Under the pieces are notes generated by a model. That model was not told the origin of the DNA. It was given only the letters and a program-made list of their open reading frames with translations, and ran no database searches. DNA of 64,000 nt from Leishmania infantum JPCM5 (Eukaryota; Euglenozoa; Kinetoplastea; Trypanosomatida; Trypanosomatidae): NCBI RefSeq assembly GCF_000002875.2, contig NC_009420.2, forward strand, positions 556,001 to 620,000, written 5' to 3'. Both the position numbers and the translations under genes were made by a program. Of the stretch, positions 31,572 through 42,140 are shown piece by piece (position 1 is the stretch's first letter; the number at the start of each line of letters is the position of its first letter).

Positions 31572-34118
31572 CTACAGCTCGAGCTGCAGGCCAGTGGTTC
31601 GTCGTTGGGACTCTGCTCGTCCCTGCTTTGGAGCAGAGAGACTCGAGTCTAGTGCTTCGTGCGCGACTTCGCTTGGCTTTCGCAGATCCAACTCTTTAAG
31701 GTACTGAAGCCGCGCCGTGGAGCCATGGCGAGGCAACGACGTCGCAGCGGACCGGACGCCATCCTGGACACTGCTGTTGTGGTGCAGCTTTAGAGCACGC
31801 CACGGCAGCTGGTCGTCAGCCTCTCTAACAGAGCGGTCATCGTCGTCCATGCGATCATGACTTTCAATAAGCCGCGGAGGAAGGGCGACGCGAAACGGTA
31901 TTGTGTCTCGCACACCGCGTGCTGCTGCTGCGCACCCCGGCGTCTGGCGCCCCAGCGCGCCAAGCTCCGCGGCAAAGCTGCCACAGCCACCCACCTCCCA
32001 CAGGGCCTGCTTCACATCACCCCACTTTGAGGCGACGCCATTCAGGCTTGCCGTTCCAGAAGCGGTAGTAGCATCAGCGGCGGACCCCGTCACGCCACCC
32101 GCGCCCGTCACTGAGGGGTCCACATTTAGCTCGTACGTCAGAAGCGGGCCGTGGGTGGATTGAGTGGATGCGCCGATCGAGAAGAGATGCGGTGGTTTGG
32201 GCTGCGACTGCACAGTTGAAGCGCTCAGGTTGCGTTGCCGGGATTCACCACGGTCTCTGCCGCGATAGGCCATGGAGACTTCTCTCGACTGCGAAGCTGC
32301 CGCTTGCCCTGGTAACGAAGGGGTGGCGGGGCGAATGTGCGATGGACGGACGAGCAGCGTCTCCTCTCCCTCCCCGGCGTTGGCCACTGCGTCAAAGTTG
32401 GCGTCACTGTCACCACAAAGGGCAACGGGTGCGTCGTTTGTGAGGCCATCGCTGGGTTCCATGCAGTCCTCCGCCATGCCTCCCCAGAGGTGATGCGCCG
32501 CGCCCTCCTTCTCCCTGTTGTCGTGCCCTTTTGCCGTCCCCACGGAGCCCGCGCTCCCTTGCTCAGCGAGTGGCAGCTGCACATCAGCCGATGCGTCAAG
32601 GCGGCCGAGGTCGGCGAGCACACGTTTGTACTGCCTTAGGCCATCATCATTCGGGGTGTCGGAGTTGAGCAACACGAAGGATGCCATGCGACACCCGTTT
32701 GCGCCGTCACTGGATATGTGATAGCTCCAGCCCTTGGCAACGGCGGTGGCCTCCTCGATTACACGCGTAGAAACACGGGAAACCCACTGCTGCTGCTCTT
32801 GCACCGTCTCAAAAATGCGCATCAGCGTGGCAGGGCTCACCGACCCCGGCAGACGTCTCAGGCGCTCTCCCGTGCTGCCGAGGAGGTTGCTGACGGCGTG
32901 CATGGCACTCCTGAGCTCCGACGAGCGGCGACCGACCACCGCCGACACCTCGCTGAGTCGCGACAGTAACGCGTCCTCACGCGCCTGCAAAACTTGGCGC
33001 AGACTGGAGAAGCACTGCTGGATTTCGGTGCGGACGTCATCCACCTTGGCCTCGTACGCAGGCCACAGTGACGAAAATTGCACGCCGGTCGCATCGGCGA
33101 CGCGCTGCAACGCCGCAAGCTCCGTGGAGTGTTGAGTCAACGCAGCGGCAGCGCGTGCCACGACGTCAGCTAGCGGGAACACTTCGTGCCCGCGATGAGC
33201 CCCACCGAAGCAGCACGTCACGCACACACACGTTGAGCACGTGTCGCAGAAAAGGTCCAGCGCCATGCCGGCATGCTGCGTGCACCTCTGGTTGGCACGC
33301 CGACGTGCCTGTTCACAGCTCAGCACTTCGTGCTGCCTAAACCCACCTTTGGCGTGTGTGGCTCGGTGGCAGGTGTCACACATGCCGAAGTCGCACTGCA
33401 GGCACACGCACATCGCCTTTGCCTCCTCACAAATGGAGCAGAAGGGCGACGCGGACGCGGCGGGTGCGCTCGGGGGCCCGACGCCGCCACCAGTCCTTGT
33501 GATGCAGGAAAGGGGCTGAGAGCCAGTGTAGCGGTTGCGCACCACGCTCGCATCCGGGACACGCGCAGCGCCGGCGATCGGACCGGAAGTCGACAAAATC
33601 GTTGCGTCGCACGTCGTATTGCACAATGGGCACGCAAGGAGAGTTGCGCAGTCACACGCAGAGGCCGACAGAGGTGAAAACATGGTGGCGCCAGTGGCGC
33701 CGCCGGTGTGGTCCATCGTTTCGGCCTGGTCCTCACTGAAAGCGCGCACCGCTGATAGCCACTGCTCCACACACGCGCGGCAGGCAAGGCAGTGAACTGC
33801 CTCATCGACGGTTTTGGAATGGAGCGAGGAAGGCGATAATGTGTCCTTCACTGGCTCGTGTAGGTCTACCGGATCGGCAAGTTCCACCGCACTGCAGAGC
33901 GGGCACAGAAACGGCCACGATAGGGGTACGCTTAGCGCCCCCTCTGCTGCTGCCTCTGTCCAGGTCGTCTCCTCGCAAAGAGCCAGCGCAGTGGCAGGGC
34001 GATCTTGAGACGCATCTTCGTTGTCCACAGTCAAACTACAAATGGACGCACCGGGGACGGCGGTTTTTCCGCAATGGTCTCTCTCTACCGCCAACTCGCT
34101 GACAGTGCGCTTGGCCAT
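31572..34118 (-). CDS. TRIM-like protein: RING-like, two B-boxes, coiled coil
   Basis: 848 aa from the ATG at 34118 (MAKRTVSELAVERDHC); the frame is open to 34190 with one further ATG. Domains in order: a RING-like region (about 72-166) with CPLC, HCLACRACVEQWL and a final CPLC, where the usual CxH positions are shifted. B-box 1 (about 227-265) is CSICEEAKAMCVCLQC, CDTC and HATH/HEV-type histidines. B-box 2 (about 279-313) is CTQH, CDTC, CVTC and HRGHEV, the full CHC3H2 set. A helical coiled coil follows (about 315-416). The rest is disordered Ser/Thr/Ala-rich sequence. RING, B-box and coiled coil in this order define the RBCC/TRIM layout, usually ubiquitin E3 ligases; E3 activity here is inference and the RING is divergent. 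No C-terminal SPRY or NHL domain is visible. Confidence 0.82.
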   Translation of the reverse strand: MAKRTVSELAVERDHCGKTAVPGASICSLTVDNEDASQDRPATALALCEETTWTEAAAEGALSVPLSWPFLCPLCSAVELADPVDLHEPVKDTLSPSSLHSKTVDEAVHCLACRACVEQWLSAVRAFSEDQAETMDHTGGATGATMFSPLSASACDCATLLACPLCNTTCDATILSTSGPIAGAARVPDASVVRNRYTGSQPLSCITRTGGGVGPPSAPAASASPFCSICEEAKAMCVCLQCDFGMCDTCHRATHAKGGFRQHEVLSCEQARRRANQRCTQHAGMALDLFCDTCSTCVCVTCCFGGAHRGHEVFPLADVVARAAAALTQHSTELAALQRVADATGVQFSSLWPAYEAKVDDVRTEIQQCFSSLRQVLQAREDALLSRLSEVSAVVGRRSSELRSAMHAVSNLLGSTGERLRRLPGSVSPATLMRIFETVQEQQQWVSRVSTRVIEEATAVAKGWSYHISSDGANGCRMASFVLLNSDTPNDDGLRQYKRVLADLGRLDASADVQLPLAEQGSAGSVGTAKGHDNREKEGAAHHLWGGMAEDCMEPSDGLTNDAPVALCGDSDANFDAVANAGEGEETLLVRPSHIRPATPSLPGQAAASQSREVSMAYRGRDRGESRQRNLSASTVQSQPKPPHLFSIGASTQSTHGPLLTYELNVDPSVTGAGGVTGSAADATTASGTASLNGVASKWGDVKQALWEVGGCGSFAAELGALGRQTPGCAAAARGVRDTIPFRVALPPRLIESHDRMDDDDRSVREADDQLPWRALKLHHNSSVQDGVRSAATSLPRHGSTARLQYLKELDLRKPSEVAHEALDSSLSAPKQGRAESQRRTTGLQLEL

Positions 34119-34590
34119 TTCCACGGCGAGAATGGGAGAGTAGGCAGAGGGGAGGCTGCCACCAATTTCGAACCCCCTCCCAAAAAACAAAAAGAAAGCA
34201 GATGCTAGTGCTTCGGCGGGTGCCTCACCGTCAGCCCTGTAAGCAGTATGCGGTCTTGTGAAAACGATCGAGCAAGCGGGGTGCTTGGCCCCTCCCGCAG
34301 CTTTTGAAGCGACAAGACAACCGTACGTCTACAGGAAAGGAGAACGAAGGAATATGGGATTCTCATGGGCATCAATGAATGTATGCATGTAGGCCTCTGT
34401 GTGCATGTGTGCTCCCGTGAGGTACACGGACAGACACTGAAAGTGGCGGCGCTCGAGGGACGCAATGCCATTCTACTTCTGCACCTCTTGATAGTGGAGA
34501 TGTGGCAGACGAGTCCGGGGAAGGGGGAGGGGGGATCCCTGCACGCCGGAGAGTTCGGGCCCACTGCGCGTGTCCCGGTAACAAAAACTC
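34119..34590. other. intergenic, 5' side of the TRIM-like gene
   Basis: No gene seen; bounded on the right by repeat copy 3. Confidence 0.5.
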
Positions 34591-35480
34591 CTTGCTTTAC
34601 TTCCAGGCCTCCGTTCCACCACGACAAAGTCACCAAACGCACGCGTGCACAGCCTCAGCCCACCTACCGCCCATGCACCACAGCTGCACCCTCGCCGTCC
34701 AGGACGAGCCGCCCTGCCGCGGAGCCGGGCCGTGCGTCCTATGGGCCTCTGCATGTCCTTCCTCGCCCCCTTCACCGGCCGCGTGCCGCGCCATCGGCGC
34801 CCGACGGAGACGCGGCGTGGACTGCATGCCTCGCGCCAAAGCGGGCCGCGTCCGGGGTAACATGCGCGAGGGCGGAGGCAGTGGACCGTCCAGGTGCGCT
34901 GCAGGACGCGCTCAGGGAGGAAGGCCACCAGCCGCAGGCCGGGGGGTGGGACCTGTGCGACCTTGCACATCCTGCCTGTATGCCATGCGTCCCTCCCCCC
35001 CAGTCCCCCAAGTCGCCTCAGCCCGCGGCATCCCGTAGCGCGGGGCGGGGACTCTCCGCATGGGGGTCTGGAGGAGCCCCGCTCGCGCACCTCGGGCTGC
35101 GCACGTCGTGCATCCGGCATCGGTGCCTCATGGAGCCCACCCCGCCGGATGGAGACGATGCCGCCTATGACGCCACGCGTGCCCGCTTTGGCGCTGTCCC
35201 GTGCGGCGCCTCTTCGCGCCGTTTCCTGTCGAACGCCGCCCTTGCCCTGCCCACCACCGGGACGCCGCGCCCCAGCGGTGCGTGGCAGCGCGCCCGCGCA
35301 GTCCCCGCATCCCCGCACCCCGGGGCCTGTTTCACGACGGCCTTCTCGGGTCGGGCCGTGGGGAAGGGGGTATGGCCTCGCCGTCTTCATCTGGCGTTTC
35401 CATCGGTGCCATGCGTCGGCGGCGTGTCTGGCAGGCTCGCCCGCCTCTGCCGTGGCAGATGGAACGAAGGGGGGAGGGGG
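34591..35480. repeat. GC-rich dispersed repeat, copy 3, truncated on the right
   Basis: Matches copies 1 and 2 from TTTACTTCCAGGCC at the left to GGAACGAAGGGGGGAGGGGG at the right, then departs into unrelated sequence. The ~250 bp right part, with the hairpin, is absent. Its left boundary matches copy 1; its single-base variants match copy 2. It is the right-most repeat of either family in the window. Confidence 0.85.
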
Positions 35481-36419
35481 AGGGGGTAGCCATGAGTCTC
35501 TGAGTGCACGCGCATTCCATTCCCTATCGTGAGAACGCGCGCCTCTGACCGGGACGGATACGTGACTGTTTGCGGAACCGTCGACGAAATTCGGAGGGAG
35601 CGGCTTCAAACTTCATGATGATCACCGCTAGTGTCTTCGGCGCAGCGCCCGCGCAGCCCTGTCTGCCGACATCAAGTATCTGCAGCCGTGCCTGAGGAGG
35701 GCAGGCTTCAGGTTCCTGGCTTTTGCGCAGGGTGTGGGTACGGGTCCCTAATACCGCAGTGAGGTGGCCGCCATCACTGTGGGAAAGCGGTAGGGACAGA
35801 AAGGATGAAGAAAAGGGTGGAGAAGTAGAGAGAGACAGAGGCAGAACCACGGATAGCCGTAGTCGTGCGGTTCGGTGGTGCGAAGAGACGGTCCTCCCCT
35901 TCGGCACAGGAGAGGAGCAGCCGCTTCCTCTTTTTGCAGAAAATATCCAAAGACACGGTCACGCCACAAAGGAGTGTATCTGGAAATCTGAGTAAGTGTT
36001 CTTCTGGACACGAGACGAGGAAGAGGAGGAGACAGAGAGACTCCACCGGCACGGCCCTCTTTTTTCCATCTTTCTCGTGTGCCTGCGGCAGGAGCACAAG
36101 GAATGCAGCAAGGAAATCGTCTAGGATACATGCGTATTTGTACAAGTTTGCGCGTCGTGCGCAGGCGCGCGGCTGGACAGACATGAGCGACCAGCATAGC
36201 AAGGTGGAAAGGAGTACAGGCGAACAGGTGGAGGTCGAGACGCCGACGACGTCTGCTGTTGTTGGTGCCGTTATCGAACCGGCAAGACAACACGCCGTGA
36301 GCTAAGTACAAGTGCCTTCACTCTTCCCGGCAGAACGATGCGAAAACGCTGTGACCTCACCAAATCTTGCAACCACGCAAGGCACGTGCTATGCCTCACC
36401 TGCGGAAGAAGATCTGCCG
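35481..36419. other. intergenic, 3' UTR of the LRR gene
   Basis: No supported gene. Frames on minus at 35524-36311 are Leu/Ser/Cys-rich without motifs. Confidence 0.5.
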
Positions 36420-37931
36420 TCATTCCGTGAACACTCCTTTTTCAGGCTCCTGCTTCGTAGTGTCGGCGCGAAAAAGAAAAACTGCCTTCGCCACCTCCTC
36501 CGGGCGTGTAAGGCGGCCGTTCATCTCCGTCAGCTGGGGCAGCACTGACAGTGTCCACAGATACACCTGCTCCTGCTGCGGGAGCGCCAGAACCTCCTTT
36601 TGGTGGTGCACGCGCACATCGAGCACGGCGTCACGCCTCGCACTGCCAACTGAATGAACGAAGGCATTCGTCTCGGAGGCAGAAAGGTCCACGTAGGCGA
36701 CGGTAGTCGGTGTTGTTACCCGCGCCGGCGATGAGTGCGAGGACTTCCACCCCGTAATCGTTTTTGTGCCGGCTCTGCGGTCACCTGCTGCATCGTCCGC
36801 GTTTCTGGTCCCCTTGCTGATGGCGGAAGCACTGGAGCACAGGGTGCTGCTCGTGTCGGGAGCGCCGTCGCCTTCTGTCGCGACCACTTCCGCAGACGCA
36901 ACGCCAGTGGTTGCTGCGGTGGTACGAGTTGCGGCATTGAACCCGCCACTGCCGCCGCCATAGCAGAGTGACCCTCCGTTGTCCTCCCCATCACTCATGA
37001 CCACCTCTGCATCGTACTCGGTTCCCTGCACCGTCGTCGCCAGCGGGTCACCCAGTCGCCCGCCCTCTCCCGCTGCGTGGTGTGACAGCTGCTCCAGAGC
37101 CTTGTTGCCCGCAAACGTCAGGGTGCGCAAAGCCTTGAGGCAGCGCAGGACCCTCAGCTCCTTCAGCCCCGACAGCTCGTTCCCTCCAACGTCGAGCACT
37201 GTTAAGCAGGGCAACTGCTTCAGGGCGGCGCTCAAGTGGCGCACGTGATTGTTGGCGATGTTCACCTTTTCGATCTGCGGTGCGACAGAGTAGAGGAAAT
37301 CTATGCTCGACAGCAAGTTGTTACTCAGGTCCAACACCCGCAGCGGTCGCGTCGCCGCGAAGGCATTGATATCGACCGTTTTGAGTGCATTGTCGCTCAA
37401 GGAAAAGTGCCTGAGTCGCTCAGCAGCGGCGAGGCAGCGCGCAGGGAGATGCTGTACCCGGTTACGGCAGCACGTAAAGTCGAGCAGGAAGGGAAGCGTT
37501 TCCAACCCGTCCAGTGATGTGATGCAGTTGTCGTCCAGGTGTAGCTGCTCCAGGCATCCGGCGGCCGCCGCGGCAAGGGATACAAATACGTCCGAGGTGA
37601 GGCGGTTGTGACGTGCGTGAAGATGCACGAGCTGTGGCATGTAGCGCACCGCATCGAGCTCCGTGAGCCCGTTGTCATCGACGCAGAGCCTTTGCAGGTG
37701 AACGTACCGCTGCAGCCCCGGCAGCGCACGGAGATGCTTTGAGGCAAGGTGGCTTCTCGTGTACACTAAGTCCCCATAGGGATTGTAGCCAAGGTCGGAG
37801 AGGGAGCTTTTCAGTTCCTCAAGAGTCAGGTCGTGCATCTCTCCTGACTGCGCCGCGGGTGTCGGAACGGCCACGCCATCACCTCGCCAGGGTACCGCAG
37901 CGCTCAAGCAAGCGTTTACCGCTGCCGGCAT
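36420..37931 (-). CDS. leucine-rich repeat protein resembling LRRC23
   Basis: 503 aa from the ATG at 37931 (MPAAVNACLSAAVPW); an in-frame ATG at 37973 is possible but weaker. After about 35 residues a segment LTLEELKSSLSDLGYN leads into about nine LRRs (residues 65-300) of the LxxLxLxxNxL type, such as LQRLCVDDNGLTEL, LEQLHLDDNCITSLDGL and LRVLDLSNNLLSSIDFL. A disordered Gly/Thr/Ala-rich insert (about 305-420) follows, then an LRR-cap-like end (SVLPQLTEMNGRLTRPEEV). The N-terminal LT.E.L..SL lead-in and the spacing of the first repeats resemble LRRC23, a radial-spoke component of cilia. That is a resemblance from memory, so an axonemal role is an inference. It could also be another cytosolic LRR adaptor. 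Confidence 0.85.
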   Translation of the reverse strand: MPAAVNACLSAAVPWRGDGVAVPTPAAQSGEMHDLTLEELKSSLSDLGYNPYGDLVYTRSHLASKHLRALPGLQRYVHLQRLCVDDNGLTELDAVRYMPQLVHLHARHNRLTSDVFVSLAAAAAGCLEQLHLDDNCITSLDGLETLPFLLDFTCCRNRVQHLPARCLAAAERLRHFSLSDNALKTVDINAFAATRPLRVLDLSNNLLSSIDFLYSVAPQIEKVNIANNHVRHLSAALKQLPCLTVLDVGGNELSGLKELRVLRCLKALRTLTFAGNKALEQLSHHAAGEGGRLGDPLATTVQGTEYDAEVVMSDGEDNGGSLCYGGGSGGFNAATRTTAATTGVASAEVVATEGDGAPDTSSTLCSSASAISKGTRNADDAAGDRRAGTKTITGWKSSHSSPARVTTPTTVAYVDLSASETNAFVHSVGSARRDAVLDVRVHHQKEVLALPQQEQVYLWTLSVLPQLTEMNGRLTRPEEVAKAVFLFRADTTKQEPEKGVFTE

Positions 37932-39093
37932 CTTCGACCTTGTCCGTTCTCGGGTGAAAGTCCAGCCGCACACACGGGTGCCTCCTCAGAAGAAAGAAAC
38001 GAAGTGGGACTCTTCGCCAGATGATGATTGCATGCTGCTCTGTAGTCTTGCGTTTGTGGTTCGCGTGTGTCCGTTTTGTGCGCGCGCAGGGGCGGAAGGT
38101 CACGCACACACACGGGAGAGAGTAGAATCCGAAGAGGAGGACGGAGCCATGGCGGAGGTGATGCAAAGCAGGTGTGGCCATCGGAGGGTGCGCGTGGCCG
38201 AGTAGGAGAGAGGGCGTTCGACGGTGATAATGCACGCGGTCTGCGCTGCCGGCCTCGGCAACGGAGGAGATGCCGAAGAGAGGGGACGAAAGAGAAACCC
38301 TCCACGAGGAAACGCATACAGGGCCAATGAAGCGCGCGGCTACTTCTCTTTATCGACGTCCCCCAGTGTGTTTCGCTTGCACTAGGCCGTTTTCGGCACG
38401 CGGTCCGCTGATGATGTGCTGACATCTAAGCAACAGCAGCCCGAAGAAGCTCATATCGCTTCCCAATCGTCCAGGAGCGAAGGGGCGGTAGAGGAAGAGA
38501 AAAAATCGGGGTGGGGGTGGGGGGACAAACAGTCGCCGTGCACTCCAGACCGTTATGCAGGCGTTTTGTATTGTGCGAACTTCTCCGCGTGTATGTCTCA
38601 TAGTCTCGTGTGTGTGTGTGTGTGGGAGGGAGGGGGGGGCACAGAGGAGGCCCATGGTGGCAGAAGGACGAGACGAATCAAAGCAAGCAATGAAAAAAAA
38701 AGAAGGGGAGTGAGGGGCATCCGCCACACACGCACTGCACTGCGCTCGCTCTTTCTCTCTCACTGTGTGTGGCATGTTGTGCGCGAATGGTGCTCGAGGC
38801 ACAGAGAACCAACAACAAGGGGGTAGTGCTCCATCGACTCTCGGAACGGCACCGTTGGCGCACACGCAAAGGCTGCGCAGAAGCGTCTACGGGGCGATCA
38901 ACTGGATGTTGAACAAGAGAGATGGTCGTGTCGGAAAAAAATAAGGCGATGCTTCGTATGCTCTCAAGAGCATGAGGGCAGGGCAATCGATTTCGATCAG
39001 CTGCTTGCGCTGTGGTACGGGTGCGTGTACCGCCGGCAGAGGTAGCTGAGCCTCTGCAACTCAACGGTGGTCTTTTCAGTAGCAGCCTTGCAC
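37932..39093. other. intergenic, no gene seen
   Basis: Contains a GT microsatellite and G-run at about 38610-38640 and an A-run near 38692. No motif-bearing frame on either strand. Confidence 0.5.
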
Positions 39094-40524
39094 TCAGCCG
39101 CCTTTCGCGGCCTCAGCTAAGAGAGAGCGAAGCTCATTGACGAGAAGAGCGCGGCGTGTGTGCTTGTCCTGCATCGCCAACGTTGACGGTGAGCCGCCGC
39201 CGCCACCGTTCATACTCCAATTAGTGTTTGTGCTTCTAGACGCACTGAACGACACAGCCTCCTCCAGCTCCATCCGCGCCTCCTTGAGCAACTTTAGCTG
39301 CTCCTTCTTTTGCTCCAAAAGGGCAGAAATACGGTGTAGTGCAGCTGCGAGCACCTCACGCGGCACCTCTTCGGACGAACCGCGCTCGATCGTATCATCG
39401 TAGCGGTGCTGCAGCTCCTCCAACTCCTGTCGGAGTTGCGCCTCCACCTCATCTATCGCCGTCGTGCGGTACGCTGAGGGGTCAGCCACGCCAGTCTCCG
39501 GGGGCCGGCGAGCAGGCGATGGCCTTCCAGATCGAGACGGCGCAGCTGTCGCCTGTGCTCTCAGGCCTTGCCCGCTGCGAGCCGCGATCGCCTTTCCGGT
39601 CGTCTCCGCCGCTTCCTGCTGCGAGTGATGCATGGATGAATTCGCTGACGGGTAGGCGCACGGCGGGGCCTCCTCCGGGACGATGCGCACATCACGGAGA
39701 ATCGAGTTACATGTTGGGTCTTCGTAGTTGTGGTGCAGCGAAGGAGACACCTTGCGCTGACGTGCAGGCAATGCGGACCGCTGCAGCTCGCGCGGCGGTG
39801 CATACCCGAGAGAGCGGGTGCGGCCACTAACGCTCCGCCGTGGGTGCGCACCAGTGGCCGGTGCTACCCGCGAGTGTGTCTCACAGCTTACACCACTGCT
39901 CGGATACCGGCGCGGCACCGCTTGAGGCGCCGGACGGCGCCGTTGCAGCTGCTCATAGCGAGTGAGTAAACCGTCCATGGCTATCCGAAGCTGCTCGTTC
40001 GTTTTCAAAGCTGCCTCACGCTCCTCCTTCAGCTTTTCCACAGTCACCAACAGAGCAGCTCGGTGCGTCTGCTCCTCCTTGATTTCGCTACGCAGCTTCG
40101 CCACCTCCATGTTTATCTTTGACTCGCGCTGGCTCGCCAGCTCCTTTTCAGAGGCGATCATTTGCTCCAGCTCACGCCGGAAGCCGCCGAGGTCTTCCTT
40201 GTTGCCGCTGAGGGTGTCCTCTAGCTGCGCTCGCTCTTCGCGCGCCCTGCGCAGTAGCTCTAGCAGATCCGCCTCCCTCTTACGGTGTGCCGCACGCTCT
40301 TGCTCCATCTGGCGCTCCATGTCCAGCTTGTAACGCTCGTGGGCCTGAAGTGCCACCTCGTACTGATCTTGATGAAAGTCACGGTCTTGCTCGAGAGAGC
40401 GAATCTTGCTCTGGAGCGCCTGCAACGCTAGCACAATAGACTTCGTGTCGCCGACGGTGATGCTGAGGCCGGAGCGCTGGAGGCTGCTCACCCCGCTTTC
40501 CGCCATTGACTGTGTAGCGCTCAT
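39094..40524 (-). CDS. coiled-coil protein with a CEP57-like N-terminal helix
   Basis: 476 aa from the ATG at 40524 (MSATQSMAESGVSSLQRSG). The frame is open upstream to 40686, but that part is Cys/His-rich and not protein-like. Residues 29-195 form a long coiled coil starting ALQALQSKIRSLEQDRD, close to the ALK.LQ.KI..LE.ER opening of the CEP57/PPC89 centrosome-localisation domain. A basic, Pro/Arg/Ser-rich middle (about 196-360) is probably disordered. A second helical region (about 362-440) contains VEAQLRQELEELQHRYDD and LLEQKKEQLKLLKEARMELEEA. The layout (N-terminal coiled coil, basic middle, C-terminal coiled coil) is that of CEP57-like proteins, which bind centrosomes and microtubules. 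A basal-body or cytoskeletal role is an inference. Any other long coiled-coil protein is the alternative. Confidence 0.82.
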   Translation of the reverse strand: MSATQSMAESGVSSLQRSGLSITVGDTKSIVLALQALQSKIRSLEQDRDFHQDQYEVALQAHERYKLDMERQMEQERAAHRKREADLLELLRRAREERAQLEDTLSGNKEDLGGFRRELEQMIASEKELASQRESKINMEVAKLRSEIKEEQTHRAALLVTVEKLKEEREAALKTNEQLRIAMDGLLTRYEQLQRRRPAPQAVPRRYPSSGVSCETHSRVAPATGAHPRRSVSGRTRSLGYAPPRELQRSALPARQRKVSPSLHHNYEDPTCNSILRDVRIVPEEAPPCAYPSANSSMHHSQQEAAETTGKAIAARSGQGLRAQATAAPSRSGRPSPARRPPETGVADPSAYRTTAIDEVEAQLRQELEELQHRYDDTIERGSSEEVPREVLAAALHRISALLEQKKEQLKLLKEARMELEEAVSFSASRSTNTNWSMNGGGGGSPSTLAMQDKHTRRALLVNELRSLLAEAAKGG

Positions 40525-42140
40525 CTCCTGGTAAAGTGTGGGAAGAAGGCAGGAATATATATGTATACATATACCCGGCAGCGACTCGGCGCTGTGGAGA
40601 CAGCGAAACTTATCCGAACCGACACCAACTACACAGCAAGGGTGGGCGGGGTGGTTAGTTGGACGAACGGCAGACGGTGTAACCAAGTAGGCGGGCAGGG
40701 AGAGGCACTCAAAAAAAGCAGCGCGCCAAGAGTTCCTCCTCGCAAAGGAAAAAGGGAGAATCAGAACAGCGGGTAAGCGCTACTGTGTGGCTTACAAGCG
40801 TGTCCAAGAAGGTGCGCACGCAGAGTCGCAGGATGCAATCGCTAGTTAGATGGGCGGCTCCACGTGTCTTGCTGGGTGGCGTGCGCACACTTCGTCGCGT
40901 CCGGTAATGTTTTGTGTGCCTGTAAAGGATGGTGCGTTGACGACAGTCGTGTGGTGTTGTATCTAATTAAAAAAAAAAATAATCCAAAAATATAATCATA
41001 CATCTACGTGCTTTTTGGCTCCTTTTCTTGACGTGCGTGCTTCCTCATGGAATCTCCCCTCGTGACACACCTTCTGCACCGCAGCTGCGGCGGAGAGAGG
41101 AGGAGGGAGCGGCGGCGCCAGTCGTGATGAGCCGCAGTGCGCCGATGCGAGAGGCAGGAGAACAAGCAAAGAAAACGAAAATGGAGGATGGGGACAGTCG
41201 ACAAGAGGAGTGGAGTGCACAAAAGACGTGACAGGGCAGACAAACACGACGCTTTATTTCTCAGCACTCACGCTGGTGCAGGATACGCCGTTCAGAACCG
41301 ACCAGAGGAGGTCGTAATGTGCACGCAAGTCTTCGGCCGCAGCTTCTCGGCGTGCGACCGCCCACATACGCACAAGAACAAAAGCCGAAGGGGTGCATGC
41401 CCCGGTTTTCCTAGCCCTCGTACCAACACTACTTGGCGCACATGAGAAAAGAAGCACATGGTCACCTGTCGGCAAACCTTCATCACAGCATCGCGCACGT
41501 GCACAAAAAGGTTCCTCTTGCTCTCAACGATGCCCTCCGCCTCTTTCTTCGGACAACTTTCGCAAGCGGGGATCTAAACGTCGGTACCAACGCAGTTCAC
41601 TACAACAAGCAGACAAGGGGGAAGAGAAAGCCCATGAACGGAACGAGTGGCGGAAGCCGAGACACCGCTCCGAGGAGACGTCGTTGATCCGTGAGGCATT
41701 CGCGTCAACACGGATAGTGCTGCTCTCACTCACCCCCGCCCTACACACATTCAAACCTCGACGCTCTAGCGCATACGTCCGCCCGTCTTCAAAGAAAAGG
41801 GGCGCTCTAGAAAAGCAAAAAGGAAACAAGGCAGAAGAAGCGCCTATCAAGACGTGACAGCTCGGGGAGGCATCGTTTAGCATACACGGTCGACCTCTGC
41901 AGCGGGGCAATGTCGTCCCACCGTGCCGCAAGATAAAAAAGCAGGCGCTCGCACATGTGCTCGTGCCAGCTTGCGCAAGCGTGCAAGATCGAAGAGGTTC
42001 ACCGCGGCGCGCTACAAGTGGCAGATGCACGGTGCGATAAGTAGGAAAAAGGGTGAGGGCGAAGACGCGCAGCGCCCCATAGATAAGCACAAGCGCTTCT
42101 TTTTCTCGTACGCCGCTTCAGTCGGGTGAGGAAGTGCAGC
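40525..42140. other. 1.6 kb intergenic, no gene seen
   Basis: An A-run with AT-rich flank at about 40967-41000 is a plausible polyadenylation-region marker. A 188-codon minus frame at 41524-42090 is Cys/Leu/Arg-rich without motifs and is not called. Confidence 0.5.
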
